Shown here: positions 7,297-16,129 of the stretch, piece by piece
Layout: every line of letters begins with the position of its first letter
Position numbering within the stretch: the stretch's first letter is position 1
Source: JAFMDF01 sp965222705
Lineage (GTDB): Bacteria; Bacteroidota; Bacteroidia; Chitinophagales; Saprospiraceae
Reading direction: 5' to 3'
DNA: 64,000 bases
NCBI GenBank assembly: GCA_965222705.1
Contig: CBDCUO010000057.1
Coordinates: 336,989-400,988 of the forward strand
Notes under the pieces: model-generated
The model's database searches: none
Told to the model about the DNA's origin: nothing
Seen by the model: only the letters and a program-made list of their open reading frames with translations
Position numbers and translations under genes: made by a program

Positions 7297-10200
7297 TTAT
7301 TTTGTCTTTAATTCTTTAAAGTATTCTTCTACCAAAATTTTGTAATAAGGACGAAGGACTGGAGAAACGGATTTGTACATATCAATTTCTGCTTCTCGTT
7401 TTTTGATATATTCTTCTAGCGAAGGCGGAAATTTTCGTTCTCTTTGAGCCGCTGTTTCCGCTTTTCGTTTATTGTCATACTCTCGCTCCCGCTCTGCTTT
7501 TTCGGCTTCTAATAAACGGGTCAATATCTCCTCCTGTCGTTTCATCATTTCATTGGTTAGTCGTTTGTTGACCAACTCTGTTTCTATTTTATCCATTTCA
7601 TCTACAATATCCTGCAGTTCTTTGGAGCCTTTGCCTTGCTCTTGTAATTGTTTTTGAGCCTCCTGCAAAGCTTTTCTAAGCGCGGCTTGCTTGGCAGCCA
7701 TTTGAGCGAATTGCTTACTTTGTCCTTTTTGATTTTTTGCCCTTTCCAGGGCATCTTTCATTTGCTGCATTTGATCATTTAGGCTTTTTTGTCCTTTTGA
7801 GATTTTGTCCATTGGCACTTTTCCCATTTTCCCTTTTTGCATACCTGGCTTGGAACACATTTGGCTGCCTGCCATCATGCTGGACATTTGTTGTTGCATT
7901 TGGTCCATTACTTCGCTTAACATTAGGGCCAAGTCATTGACGTTTTTCATGGTTCTTTGTTGATGGTCATTTGCCTGCGGTTTTTTTCGCTCTTCGAGCG
8001 TTTTGAGGCTTTCTTTCATATTTGTTTTGATCTCCGTCACCTTTTCAGTAACGAAAGATTCAATCTGGAAGACCCGCTTGCTCAATGCCTGCAAGCTGTC
8101 TTCTATTAGCTTGAAGTCATCTTTTAATTTATATTGCTGTTGAACTTCTGCTACGTATTTGGGGGTGTTTACAGTCGTTTTTCTGATTTTATTGATTAAA
8201 TCTTCCTGGTCAAAAGAAAGCCCCACCAGGTTTTCTAATAATTGCCGCAACGCAGCCATATCTTCTTCCATTTGCTCCATTTCTCCCGACTGCATTTGCT
8301 GTTGCATTTGTTGGGCCATTTGGCGCATTTTCTGGGCTGCTTTTTTTTGGGATTTGGCTGCTTTTTTGTTTTGCTTTTGTTGTAATTGCTGCTTACTGTC
8401 TTGCAAGTCTTGCTGGATGTCCTCCATTTGTTCTTCCTGGTCTTGCATGGGCATTGGAAATTCTAGCTCCTGGTTTTTTTGTTCTAGTTCTTTATTCTTT
8501 TTCTGGATTTCCTCAAATTTTTTATTGATTTCCTCTTGCTCTTTTTCCAATTCCTCTTGAGACTTTTGCTTTTCTTCGGAGTTTTGCTCTTCCGAAGATT
8601 TATTTTCCTGCTCTTCTTCTTTGTTTTCCATTTCTTCTTGCTGATTTTCCGCTTCCTGTTGGGTGCCTTCCTGTTCTTCGCTTTGCTCTTCGACCTGCTC
8701 CTGATTTTCAGTTTGCTGCTCTTCCTCTGTATTTTCAGCGTTTTCTTCAGTTTCCTCTGCTAATTCTTCTTGCTCTTCTGCGAGTTTTTCCAGTTTGTCG
8801 ATTTGTTGTTGTTGCTCATATTCCATTTCCAATTGTTTAAATAATTCTTCCATTCGATCCAGTTCTTTTTCCAGTTCCTCATCGCTCATTTCCATATCTT
8901 CAAGCATTTCCAGTGCATCTTCTTTTTCCATTTTTTGCAGTAGTTCTTCCATTTTTTGCATCAATTCCTTCATTTCGTCACTCATCAGTTCATCAAATAA
9001 CTTTTGAAGCTTCTCTTGTTTTTCTAAAATTTGTTCATTGGGTTGTATCGATTCTTCTTGATTCTTTAAGTTTTCTTCAAAATCTTTTTTCGCTTCTTCC
9101 ATCATTTTTTCCAATTCTCTTTGTCGCTCCAATAGTTTTTCAATCTCCTTTTTATTCTGCCAATTCAGTTCTTTTTCCTGCAATAATTTTTCTCTTACCT
9201 TTTTCATTTCTTCTTGAATCTTCTTGACCTCCTCTAAGGATTTTTGCAAATTATCCTTGATAGACTCATTATTTTCTGCTGTTTTTGCTTCTAGTTCTTC
9301 CAGCGTTGGCATGGCGAAAAGCATTACATTGGTTCGGGTAGCCTTGCTGCCATTGATGGCATCATTGTCAAAAACTTCAAAATAATAAGTAACCTCATCG
9401 CCAGGCTGTAATTCCAGTTCTTCCAAATCCCAGGTATAATTATAATGAATTTGTTTGCTACCTGGTTTTGGCAGTTTAACCGTATTTAAAGGGCCTGTGG
9501 CACCTTCTTGATTGATCTGGTAGTTAAAAGAAAGACTCAATAAGCCGTAGTCATCGGAAGCCTCTCCTGCAAAATAGAATATTTTATTATTCAAGCTATC
9601 AGCGAATTTCTCTGCCTTAATGGTGGGATGCTGGTCAGGAATAATCGTGATTCTGTAGGAAATTGAGTCGGCATTAGGTATTTCGGCGTTGGAGATATAC
9701 AATTTGTAACTTTCGTCCTTTAAGGCTTTTTTCTTATAGGTAAATAATTGGTCACTAAAACGTTCGGTTGCTTCCGTTTTTTTATTAGCTGAAAATTTAA
9801 TATTTACATTATCGGTATTCTGTGCATTAAAAATCCAGTCAATATTCGTTCCGATCGGCAACACCAGATCCCCAATATTGGAGAATTCTTCATCTTTTCG
9901 CTGTATATAGGCCGGATAATCCAATTTTACATCAAAACCCAAAATGTTTGGCTTGGCTAATACGCCCAGTGTATAATTTTCTGATTCGACCCCACTAGAA
10001 AATAACCTAAACTTTGTGTCTTTTTGTACATTGCTAAACTGGTACTGGAACTTTCCAATCTCCACCTTAGTTAGCCGGTATTGATAATCATCAATGTCTA
10101 TATATACCTCATTAGGCAAGGCCTCGCCTTCTACCTCTACAGCCAGTGTATAATCTCCGAATTGTACAACTGTTAAGTCATCAGAATCAATTTTAAAATG

Positions 10201-10803
10201 AAAAGGGGCCGGGCGTTCATATTTTTTATGATTATTGATCAATCGGTCGGTACTATCGGTAATCATACTCGGCGCACCTACCAGCAGGGCTAACAAAAGC
10301 AATAAAGGAGGGAGGGCATAACGCAGATATTTTTTATTTTGAGAAAGATTAATAGCGGATTTAAATGGTACTAATTTTATTTCCTCGGTTTTTTGGTTAA
10401 TGCTTGCCAGGATCAATTCAGCGTTGGCAGAATGGTCCGCTTGATTTTTTAGTTGGAGGAGATTTAATAACTTGTCTTTTACATTAAAAAAATGATTGCC
10501 AATAATTTCGGCGGCTTGTTCATGCGAAATGACGGCTCCCAGCTTAAAATATTTCAATAATGGGATAATCACCCATGCTACCAGGGCAGCCCCGCTTGCT
10601 CCAATAAAGGAATAAAAAAGCAATTTTCTACCTCCGGTATCAAAATAGAAGAAATGCTCCAGCGTGCTTACGGTAATAAACAAAAGTAAAATCAGCCCAA
10701 TGCTGTATAATGCACCTCGAATTAATTGATTGATATAGTATTTTCGTATAAACTGATCCAGTTTTTCAATCAATAATTGATAATTGCCTTTCTGATTTGC
10801 CAT
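7297..10803 (-). CDS. DUF4175 family large membrane/coiled-coil protein
   Basis: Start placed at the ATG of MANQKGNYQLL (10803); an in-frame upstream extension lacks support. The 1168-residue protein has membrane segments at about 30-48, 61-83 and 160-178, a long periplasmic beta-rich region to about 510, then a very Glu/Gln/Lys-rich coiled coil from about 510 to 1000 and a Gln/Met/Lys-rich tail. This matches the DUF4175 family common in Bacteroidota, whose function is unknown; its shape suggests a cell-envelope structural or sensory role. It is monocistronic, with a convergent or unrelated neighbour on each side. Low-complexity composition makes antisense frames look open, and these were ignored. 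Confidence 0.9.
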   Translation of the reverse strand: MANQKGNYQLLIEKLDQFIRKYYINQLIRGALYSIGLILLLFITVSTLEHFFYFDTGGRKLLFYSFIGASGAALVAWVIIPLLKYFKLGAVISHEQAAEIIGNHFFNVKDKLLNLLQLKNQADHSANAELILASINQKTEEIKLVPFKSAINLSQNKKYLRYALPPLLLLLALLVGAPSMITDSTDRLINNHKKYERPAPFHFKIDSDDLTVVQFGDYTLAVEVEGEALPNEVYIDIDDYQYRLTKVEIGKFQYQFSNVQKDTKFRLFSSGVESENYTLGVLAKPNILGFDVKLDYPAYIQRKDEEFSNIGDLVLPIGTNIDWIFNAQNTDNVNIKFSANKKTEATERFSDQLFTYKKKALKDESYKLYISNAEIPNADSISYRITIIPDQHPTIKAEKFADSLNNKIFYFAGEASDDYGLLSLSFNYQINQEGATGPLNTVKLPKPGSKQIHYNYTWDLEELELQPGDEVTYYFEVFDNDAINGSKATRTNVMLFAMPTLEELEAKTAENNESIKDNLQKSLEEVKKIQEEMKKVREKLLQEKELNWQNKKEIEKLLERQRELEKMMEEAKKDFEENLKNQEESIQPNEQILEKQEKLQKLFDELMSDEMKELMQKMEELLQKMEKEDALEMLEDMEMSDEELEKELDRMEELFKQLEMEYEQQQQIDKLEKLAEEQEELAEETEENAENTEEEQQTENQEQVEEQSEEQEGTQQEAENQQEEMENKEEEQENKSSEEQNSEEKQKSQEELEKEQEEINKKFEEIQKKNKELEQKNQELEFPMPMQDQEEQMEDIQQDLQDSKQQLQQKQNKKAAKSQKKAAQKMRQMAQQMQQQMQSGEMEQMEEDMAALRQLLENLVGLSFDQEDLINKIRKTTVNTPKYVAEVQQQYKLKDDFKLIEDSLQALSKRVFQIESFVTEKVTEIKTNMKESLKTLEERKKPQANDHQQRTMKNVNDLALMLSEVMDQMQQQMSSMMAGSQMCSKPGMQKGKMGKVPMDKISKGQKSLNDQMQQMKDALERAKNQKGQSKQFAQMAAKQAALRKALQEAQKQLQEQGKGSKELQDIVDEMDKIETELVNKRLTNEMMKRQEEILTRLLEAEKAEREREYDNKRKAETAAQRERKFPPSLEEYIKKREAEIDMYKSVSPVLRPYYKILVEEYFKELKTK

Positions 10804-10962
10804 GGTTAGCTTATTTTGACGGGTGATATTTTTATATTTAACACAGAATTTAACTGTAAAATAACCTTTTTGCAAGATAAAAGATTATTACATAACATTT
10901 TTTAACATTTGCTTATATCTAAAGACAATCGTTTTTGCATTTAGCTGCTGCAAATATTATAC

Positions 10963-10982
10963 TAGTGTTTGGCCAAACACTA
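10963..10982. promoter_or_regulatory. 20-bp perfect palindrome, candidate operator
   Basis: TAGTGTTTGGCCAAACACTA is self-complementary over all 20 bases and lies in the divergent intergenic region, 160 bases before the DUF4175 start and 85 bases before the amidase start. Size and symmetry suit a dimeric repressor site such as for TetR-type regulators. No regulator gene is adjacent. Confidence 0.5.
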
Positions 10983-10994
10983 AATATTGATTAA

Positions 10995-11021
10995 AAAAAT
11001 CAAATGCTCGATTTGATTTTT
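10995..11021. other. Stem-loop in the amidase leader
   Basis: AAAAATCAAAT (10995-11005) pairs perfectly with ATTTGATTTTT (11011-11021) around the loop GCTCG, giving an 11-bp A/T-rich stem followed by T's. It lies 46 bases before the amidase start, so it cannot terminate an annotated upstream gene on the plus strand; it may be a leader hairpin. Confidence 0.45.
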
Positions 11022-11067
11022 CATCATTGTTAGATAGCCTTCTTTTTTTATTTGAAATAGTCTAAAA

Positions 11068-11847
11068 ATGAAAGTATCACTCATCCAATCCAATCTGTTT
11101 TGGGAAAATATTGATAAAAATCTGAATCAATTTGAACATAAAATCAAAAAATTGGCAGATCAGACAGACCTGGTTATTTTACCTGAAATGTTCTCTACGG
11201 GTTTTAGCATGCGCCCCCAAAAATTTGCAGAGCATCCGGACGGCAGAACTTTTCAGTGGCTTAAACAAATGGCAATATCTGAAGAAGTAGCCATTACCGG
11301 AAGCTATATTGTAGTCGAAAATGGTCATTTTTATAACCGATTAGTGTGGATGCAGCCTAGCGGCATTTTTCAAAGCTATGATAAACGGCACCTTTTTTCT
11401 CTTTCTGAAGAGCCCGCACATTACACAGCAGGCGAAAAAAAAATGATCATAAACTGGAAAGGCTGGAAAATTTGTCCTTTAATTTGTTATGATCTGCGCT
11501 TTCCTGTCTGGAGTAGGAATGTAGAAAATTATGATTTACTGATTTATGTAGCCAATTGGCCAGAGCGCAGAGCGCACCATTGGCGATCCTTATTAAATGC
11601 AAGAGCTATCGAAAACCAGGCCTATACAATTGGTGTCAACCGAATAGGAGATGATGGAAATGGCATATATCATTCAGGCGACACCAGCGTTATTGATTTT
11701 AATGGTAAGTTACTTTTTTATACGGCACGTATGGAGTCTGTTATTACGCTTAAATTGGATTTTGAAAAACAGCAGAATTTTAGAAAGAAATATCCCTTCC
11801 TGGCAGATAAGGATGCGTTTAGCTTTGCTAGACGGGAAGCGCTTTGA
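11068..11847 (+). CDS. Omega-amidase / nitrilase-family carbon-nitrogen hydrolase
   Basis: A 259-residue nitrilase-superfamily protein. The catalytic triad is visible: Glu40 in ILPEMFSTGF, Lys106 in YDKRHLF and Cys140 in PLICYDLRFP. The pattern resembles omega-amidases of the YafV/NIT2 group, which hydrolyse alpha-ketoglutaramate and alpha-ketosuccinamate, closing the methionine-salvage/transamination cycle. No signal peptide, so cytoplasmic. It converges with the SDR gene; substrate within the omega-amidase group is inferred from family resemblance only. Confidence 0.9.
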   Translation: MKVSLIQSNLFWENIDKNLNQFEHKIKKLADQTDLVILPEMFSTGFSMRPQKFAEHPDGRTFQWLKQMAISEEVAITGSYIVVENGHFYNRLVWMQPSGIFQSYDKRHLFSLSEEPAHYTAGEKKMIINWKGWKICPLICYDLRFPVWSRNVENYDLLIYVANWPERRAHHWRSLLNARAIENQAYTIGVNRIGDDGNGIYHSGDTSVIDFNGKLLFYTARMESVITLKLDFEKQQNFRKKYPFLADKDAFSFARREAL

Positions 11848-11887
11848 AAAGCCAGTCACCAGACATACTCATTACTGCACAGCCGGA

Positions 11888-12598
11888 CTACTTTTTGGCA
11901 GGCGGTATGGAAGGTCTAACTTCAATTTTGCTCGGCAAGGTTCTGGGATTCATTCGTAACAAATCCAGCACTATTTGCCCGATGTCTGCTGGTTGGATTT
12001 TCCAGGCATCTTTTTCAGAAGGCTCATTTCCATTAAAATAAGTAGCGACAGAACCGGGCATGATGGTCGTTACCTTAATGCCAGATGCTCTTAAATCCAA
12101 CATAATTGCTTGCGTAAAACCGACCAGGCCAAATTTGCTGGCATTATATGCTGCACCATATTTAAAAAAATTAGTGCCTGCCAAACTGGCAATGGTGATA
12201 ATGTATCCCTTAGATTTTTTTAGCGCAGGGAGACAGGCTTTGACGGTATGAAAAACGCCAGTCAAATTAATATCAATGACCTCTTTCCATTCTTTGGGAG
12301 TCATCTTGTCAATAGCATTGAACCTACCAACCCCTGCATTGGCAATGCAGATGTCCAGTCGTCCCCATTTGTCCAAAACCTGCTGGATCGCTTTTTTTTC
12401 CTTTTCCAGTTTTCTGACGTCGGAAGGTATGGCTAGGACTTCAGCCGTTCCAATTTTTGATAATCTTTTTGCGGCCGCCTGCAAATCTCCCTGTGACCGG
12501 CCTGTAATGGCGACATTGATGCCTTCAATGACCAGGGCTTCTGCAATTCCTAATCCTATTCCTTTAGAACCGCCGGTGATGTATGCTGTTTTTTTCAT
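11888..12598 (-). CDS. Short-chain dehydrogenase/reductase
   Basis: A 236-residue classical SDR. Visible are the cofactor motif TGGSKGIG (8-15), IANAG (85-89), catalytic Ser138 (ITIASLAG) and the YNASK motif with Tyr151 and Lys155. The sequence is closest in style to 3-ketoacyl-ACP reductase-like and ketone-reducing SDRs, but substrate is not predictable. Its ATG overlaps the lipA stop codon as TAATG, so it is translationally coupled to lipA and belongs to the same transcript. A link to fatty acid or lipoate metabolism is therefore plausible but unproven. Confidence 0.9.
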   Translation of the reverse strand: MKKTAYITGGSKGIGLGIAEALVIEGINVAITGRSQGDLQAAAKRLSKIGTAEVLAIPSDVRKLEKEKKAIQQVLDKWGRLDICIANAGVGRFNAIDKMTPKEWKEVIDINLTGVFHTVKACLPALKKSKGYIITIASLAGTNFFKYGAAYNASKFGLVGFTQAIMLDLRASGIKVTTIMPGSVATYFNGNEPSEKDAWKIQPADIGQIVLDLLRMNPRTLPSKIEVRPSIPPAKK

Positions 12599-13467
12599 TA
12601 TAAATGTCTTTCTGCGTGATAAGAAGATCGAACTAAGGGTCCGCTCTCCACAAAATCAAAGCCCTTCTCCAGACCAATTGCTTTGTATGCTGCAAATTTC
12701 TCTGGTCGCACAAAAGCTTCAACCGCCAGGTGCATTTTGGTAGGTTGTAAATATTGCCCAATGGTTAGCACATCACAACCATGCGCCAATAGATCATCCA
12801 TAGCTTGATAGACTTCTTCGTCAGTCTCTCCCAAGCCAACCATGATACCAGATTTGGTACGCTTGCCATAATATTTGGTGCGTTGAATTTGTTCGAGGCT
12901 TCGTTGGTATTTTGCTTGGGGGCGAACCTTTCGGTAGAGTCTTTTGACCGTTTCTATGTTGTGTGAAACGACCTCCTGTCCGCCGCTAATCATGCGTTCC
13001 AAGGCCTCCCAATTGGCTTTGGTATCGGGAATTAAAGTTTCTATGGTCGTTGTCGGGGCATATTTTTTGGTCAATTTTACAGTTTGATACCAAATTTCTG
13101 CCCCTCGATCTTTTAATTCGTCGCGATTGACAGAGGTAATAACTGCATGCTTCACCTGCATCAATTTGATGGCTTCCGCTACCCGTTGGGGCTCATCTAT
13201 ATCGTATTCGGGGGGTCTGCCCGTTTTTACAGCACAAAAAGAACAAGAGCGTGTGCAAGTATTGCCGAGTATCATAAAAGTTGCTGTGCCTGCTCCCCAA
13301 CATTCGCCCATATTGGGGCAATTTCCACTCTGGCAAATGGTGTGTAGTTTATATTGATCCACCAAATGGCGCACTTTTTTGTACTCTTGTCCAATCGGGA
13401 GTTTTACTCGTAGCCAATCCGGTTTGCGCTTTTGTGGTTCTTTTTTTGTAGTGGGCAATTCGATCAT
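12598..13467 (-). CDS. lipA: Lipoyl synthase
   Basis: Radical-SAM enzyme inserting two sulfur atoms into protein-bound octanoyl groups to make lipoate for 2-oxoacid dehydrogenases. Start placed at ATG 13465-13467 (MIELPTTKKE), giving 289 residues; a TTG further upstream would lie in a hairpin. Auxiliary cluster cysteines C45, C50 and C56 (CQSGNCPNMGEC), the radical-SAM CTRSCSFC (71-78) and the C-terminal RSSYHAE motif are all present, so it should be active. No lipB is adjacent. A strong stem-loop sits 17 bases upstream of the start. Confidence 0.95.
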   Translation of the reverse strand: MIELPTTKKEPQKRKPDWLRVKLPIGQEYKKVRHLVDQYKLHTICQSGNCPNMGECWGAGTATFMILGNTCTRSCSFCAVKTGRPPEYDIDEPQRVAEAIKLMQVKHAVITSVNRDELKDRGAEIWYQTVKLTKKYAPTTTIETLIPDTKANWEALERMISGGQEVVSHNIETVKRLYRKVRPQAKYQRSLEQIQRTKYYGKRTKSGIMVGLGETDEEVYQAMDDLLAHGCDVLTIGQYLQPTKMHLAVEAFVRPEKFAAYKAIGLEKGFDFVESGPLVRSSYHAERHL

Positions 13468-13483
13468 GAGTAAATGAGATAAG

Positions 13484-13518
13484 AAAAGGTTTACCAAATA
13501 CTACCTGGTAAACCTTTT
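13484..13518 (-). terminator. 13-bp stem-loop just upstream of lipA
   Basis: AAAAGGTTTACCA (13484-13496) pairs perfectly with TGGTAAACCTTTT (13506-13518) around a 9-base loop. On the minus strand it lies after the 13685-14479 gene and 17 bases before the lipA ATG. It may terminate the upstream gene, or act in the lipA leader. On the plus strand the stem is followed by a long T-rich run. Confidence 0.55.
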
Positions 13519-13536
13519 TATTTTTTTATTAAAAAT

Positions 13537-13632
13537 TAGACTTTATTCTAAAAAATTTCGTATGGAGCATTTTCCAAACTACTGACTGGAGGCGGTTTGT
13601 GTGCGTCCGCACACAAATCCGAATAAGGTCTA
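13537..13632. repeat. TA-flanked short repeat, copy 1 (96 bp)
   Basis: Ends are TAGACTTTATTC and GAATAAGGTCTA, inverted repeats matching at 11 of 12 positions and bounded by TA. The centre has a hairpin, TTTGTGTGCG (13596-13605) with CGCACACAAA (13608-13617). A second copy at 51260-51351 is about 80-85% identical by eye. This is the form of a small non-autonomous element of the Tc1/mariner-IS630 type, which target TA, or a REP-like unit. Confidence 0.7.
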
Positions 13633-13684
13633 TTATTAGATTACAAATCCATTATTTGGGAGCAGCGTAGGCTTTTACATAGCC

Positions 13685-14479
13685 TCAGCTTCGTTTACCA
13701 AGCTGCAAAGCTACGAATAGATTTATAAAAAATTGCCGATTTTTGGCTCCTTCAACGGCATCTTCTACTAAAATGTCTGCCTTTTTCAAATAAAAATCAC
13801 CCATGATGCCGACATCCATTGCTTTGACATATTCGTCGAATGCACCCCAGTCAAAATGGAAACTGAATTTTGCCTGTGCCCCGGGAATAAAAGTCAACTC
13901 TGTAATACCCTTACTAAAGGGAGCCGCACCCTGAATGCGGGTGACATCCAGAAAAATATCGTGATTTTCTTCAGAGTATTTTTCTTCGATAGGTATAGGA
14001 GGAGAGTCAATCGCTTTAATTAATTCTAAATAATAGGGTTTTAGCATAGCTATGGAGGGACCAATTTCGTAATTAATACCGATGGCCACTCCTTTCGTAC
14101 TGGCTTTTTCTGATAGGTATTTTTTTGTTCCCCAACCCCCTCTCAATACAAACATAGCATTTTGCTTGCCAAAAGAAAAAGAGCGTTGTCCTCCAAAACG
14201 CCTAGAAAACTGATCATTTTGTTTAAATTCTTTGGGATGTCGGAGATTTCCGAACTCAAAGTGGTAATAGCGGGTTTTATCATAGGTAATGATCTTTCCC
14301 ACATTTACAGCAAAAGAAAATCCGCGATAGGTGTTGACGCGAAAATCAAAAGCCAATTCTTTGTTGTAAATAATTCCTCTATTGGAAAAGTTTCTTACGC
14401 GCGGTTGCAAAGTACGCTGCGCTAATAAATCGGATAATCCAATGCAACAAATGAGTAGAAGGAGATAAAGTTTTTTCAT
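13685..14479 (-). CDS. Uncharacterised exported protein, possibly outer-membrane barrel
   Basis: Start set at MKKLYLLLLICCIG (14479), which opens a typical signal peptide ending near LLAQR. The mature protein of about 240 residues has alternating aromatic/polar stretches (YRGFSFAVNVGKIITYD, FSFHFDWGAFDEY) and a terminal LFVALQLGKRS that resembles the last strand of a small beta-barrel. This points to an outer-membrane protein, but I do not recognise a named family. It is a single gene between lipA and the divergent cyclase. Function unknown. Confidence 0.75.
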   Translation of the reverse strand: MKKLYLLLLICCIGLSDLLAQRTLQPRVRNFSNRGIIYNKELAFDFRVNTYRGFSFAVNVGKIITYDKTRYYHFEFGNLRHPKEFKQNDQFSRRFGGQRSFSFGKQNAMFVLRGGWGTKKYLSEKASTKGVAIGINYEIGPSIAMLKPYYLELIKAIDSPPIPIEEKYSEENHDIFLDVTRIQGAAPFSKGITELTFIPGAQAKFSFHFDWGAFDEYVKAMDVGIMGDFYLKKADILVEDAVEGAKNRQFFINLFVALQLGKRS

Positions 14480-14755
14480 AATGTAAATCAAATGTATGTT
14501 ATGCCATAGCCTTTATCCAAATATATAAAAATAAATCCATTGATGGTAGTGCTTTAGATAAACAATCCTCTTTCTTTTAATAAAAATGAAAAAAACCTAT
14601 ATTCCGGTAAGGCACAAGACAAGTTTAATTGCAGGACCCATTTTGGTTTTTGTTTTTTTGAAAAATTGTTACAACCTTAATTCTAATTTTATTCTTAACT
14701 TTAGCTGTTGGGAGATGGATTAATTGGCATCGCCCCTTTACTAAAAGAGAAATAA

Positions 14756-16129
14756 ATGGGAACACCACAACGCCGTTTGGCAGCCATAATGTTTACTGAT
14801 ATTGTCGGTTATTCTGCTATGATGCAGAAGGATGAAGCAATCACCAATCGGTTGAGGAAAAGGCATCGGGAAGTGTTTAATCGGTTGACTAAAAAGTACG
14901 ATGGAGAAATTTTGCAGTATTATGGCGATGGCACATTGAGCATTTTTTACAGCACCGCAGCAGCAGTCGAATGTGCCGTTGATATTCAAAGAGAACTAAA
15001 ACAAGACCCCAAGGTACCTTTGAGGATAGGCGTTCATACGGGAGATATTACCTTTAGCGAAGAGGATGTCTATGGCGACGGCGTTAATATTGCCTCTCGA
15101 ATTGAGTCCTTGTGTGTGCCAGGCGGTATTTTTGTGTCTGGAAAAGTGTACGATGACATTAAGAACCATCATTCGTTACGAGCGAAATCCGTAGGGGCTT
15201 ATGGTTTAAAAAATATTCAGGACAATATTGCTATTTATGCCATTACAAATCCTGGGATCACTGTACCTAAGCAAGCACTTGCACAACCCGTTAAGACGCA
15301 GAGTAGTCGCCCAAAAGTTAAAAGGAGAGGTCGCAAACAAGGAGTGCTTAAGAGTAGAAAAACAGCTAGCAAGCTGGCATTTCCTTTTGGCCTTTTTGGA
15401 GCGCATCGCTTTTATCTCGGGCAAAGGTTTTATGGAATATTGTACCCCTTGTTTTTTATTATGGGAATAATAGAAGGAGAAGCCCTGATGATTGTAGTTC
15501 CTCCGGTTATTAGTTTTTTGGATATGTTGATTTTTAGATCTATGTCTGATGAAGAATTTGATTTAAAATACAATAAAGGTTTGAGTAGTCGCATCCTACA
15601 AAGGTCAGACCCTCTGGAAAATGATCGAGCACAAGATGAACAATTGAGCAGTCAAAAAAGCCTTTTGAAAGCACAGTTTGAACGACATAAAAGTGTAGGG
15701 CTGAAGCATTTTCGCAACTATGATTTCGAAGGTGCGATTGAAGCTTTTTCGGAGGCGAACGAACTAAAATACGACGATGCAGATGTTCATTTTCTTTTAG
15801 CACGCGCTTACTCGATGCTGGAAGATGCCAAAAACGCGATCACCCATCTGGATGCTGCGGTGGCTTTCGGTCTAAACATTCATCAAATCAAACTGGCAGA
15901 TGACCTGGCTTTTTTAAGGCTTCAGCCCGAGTTCAAAGTCTTTGAGCAAAGTAATTATCGTTTATTGGAAAAACCAAAGCCAGTCGCTCAAAAAAAGAAG
16001 CGAGAACCGGAAAAGCCAATTGGGCCATCTAAGGACTTTTTAGAGCAATTAAAAAAGTTAAACGAATTGAGAGAAAAAGGCTATTTGACAGAAGAAGAGT
16101 TCATTCAGCAAAAAGAGCGGTTGAAATAA
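14756..16129 (+). CDS. Class III adenylate/guanylate cyclase fused to TM2, TPR-like and SHOCT regions
   Basis: 457 residues. Residues 1-165 form a class III nucleotide cyclase domain (AAIMFTDIVGYS with metal Asp15, YYGDGTLSIF with Asp58, then VYGDGVNIASRIE). Residues about 203-262 match a TM2 domain (FGLFGAHRFYLGQ followed by two hydrophobic segments). A helical repeat region with TPR character spans about 310-385, and the last 30 residues (LKKLNELREKGYLTEEEF) match SHOCT. The catalytic domain is N-terminal and cytosolic, with the hairpin membrane anchor in the middle. Product (cAMP or cGMP) cannot be told. The 3' end overlaps the convergent MerC-like gene by 25 bases. Confidence 0.88.
   Translation: MGTPQRRLAAIMFTDIVGYSAMMQKDEAITNRLRKRHREVFNRLTKKYDGEILQYYGDGTLSIFYSTAAAVECAVDIQRELKQDPKVPLRIGVHTGDITFSEEDVYGDGVNIASRIESLCVPGGIFVSGKVYDDIKNHHSLRAKSVGAYGLKNIQDNIAIYAITNPGITVPKQALAQPVKTQSSRPKVKRRGRKQGVLKSRKTASKLAFPFGLFGAHRFYLGQRFYGILYPLFFIMGIIEGEALMIVVPPVISFLDMLIFRSMSDEEFDLKYNKGLSSRILQRSDPLENDRAQDEQLSSQKSLLKAQFERHKSVGLKHFRNYDFEGAIEAFSEANELKYDDADVHFLLARAYSMLEDAKNAITHLDAAVAFGLNIHQIKLADDLAFLRLQPEFKVFEQSNYRLLEKPKPVAQKKKREPEKPIGPSKDFLEQLKKLNELREKGYLTEEEFIQQKERLK

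Larger units (their letters stand above)
10804..11067. other. Divergent intergenic region
   Basis: This stretch separates the divergent DUF4175 and amidase genes. It contains a 20-bp perfect palindrome and an 11-bp stem-loop (entered separately). Nothing else was recognised. Confidence 0.5.

Noticed and set aside
7472..9227. Open frames on the plus strand opposite the DUF4175 gene
   Set aside because: They are Ser/Phe/Cys-rich translations of the antisense of a Glu/Gln/Lys-rich coiled coil and have no family features.
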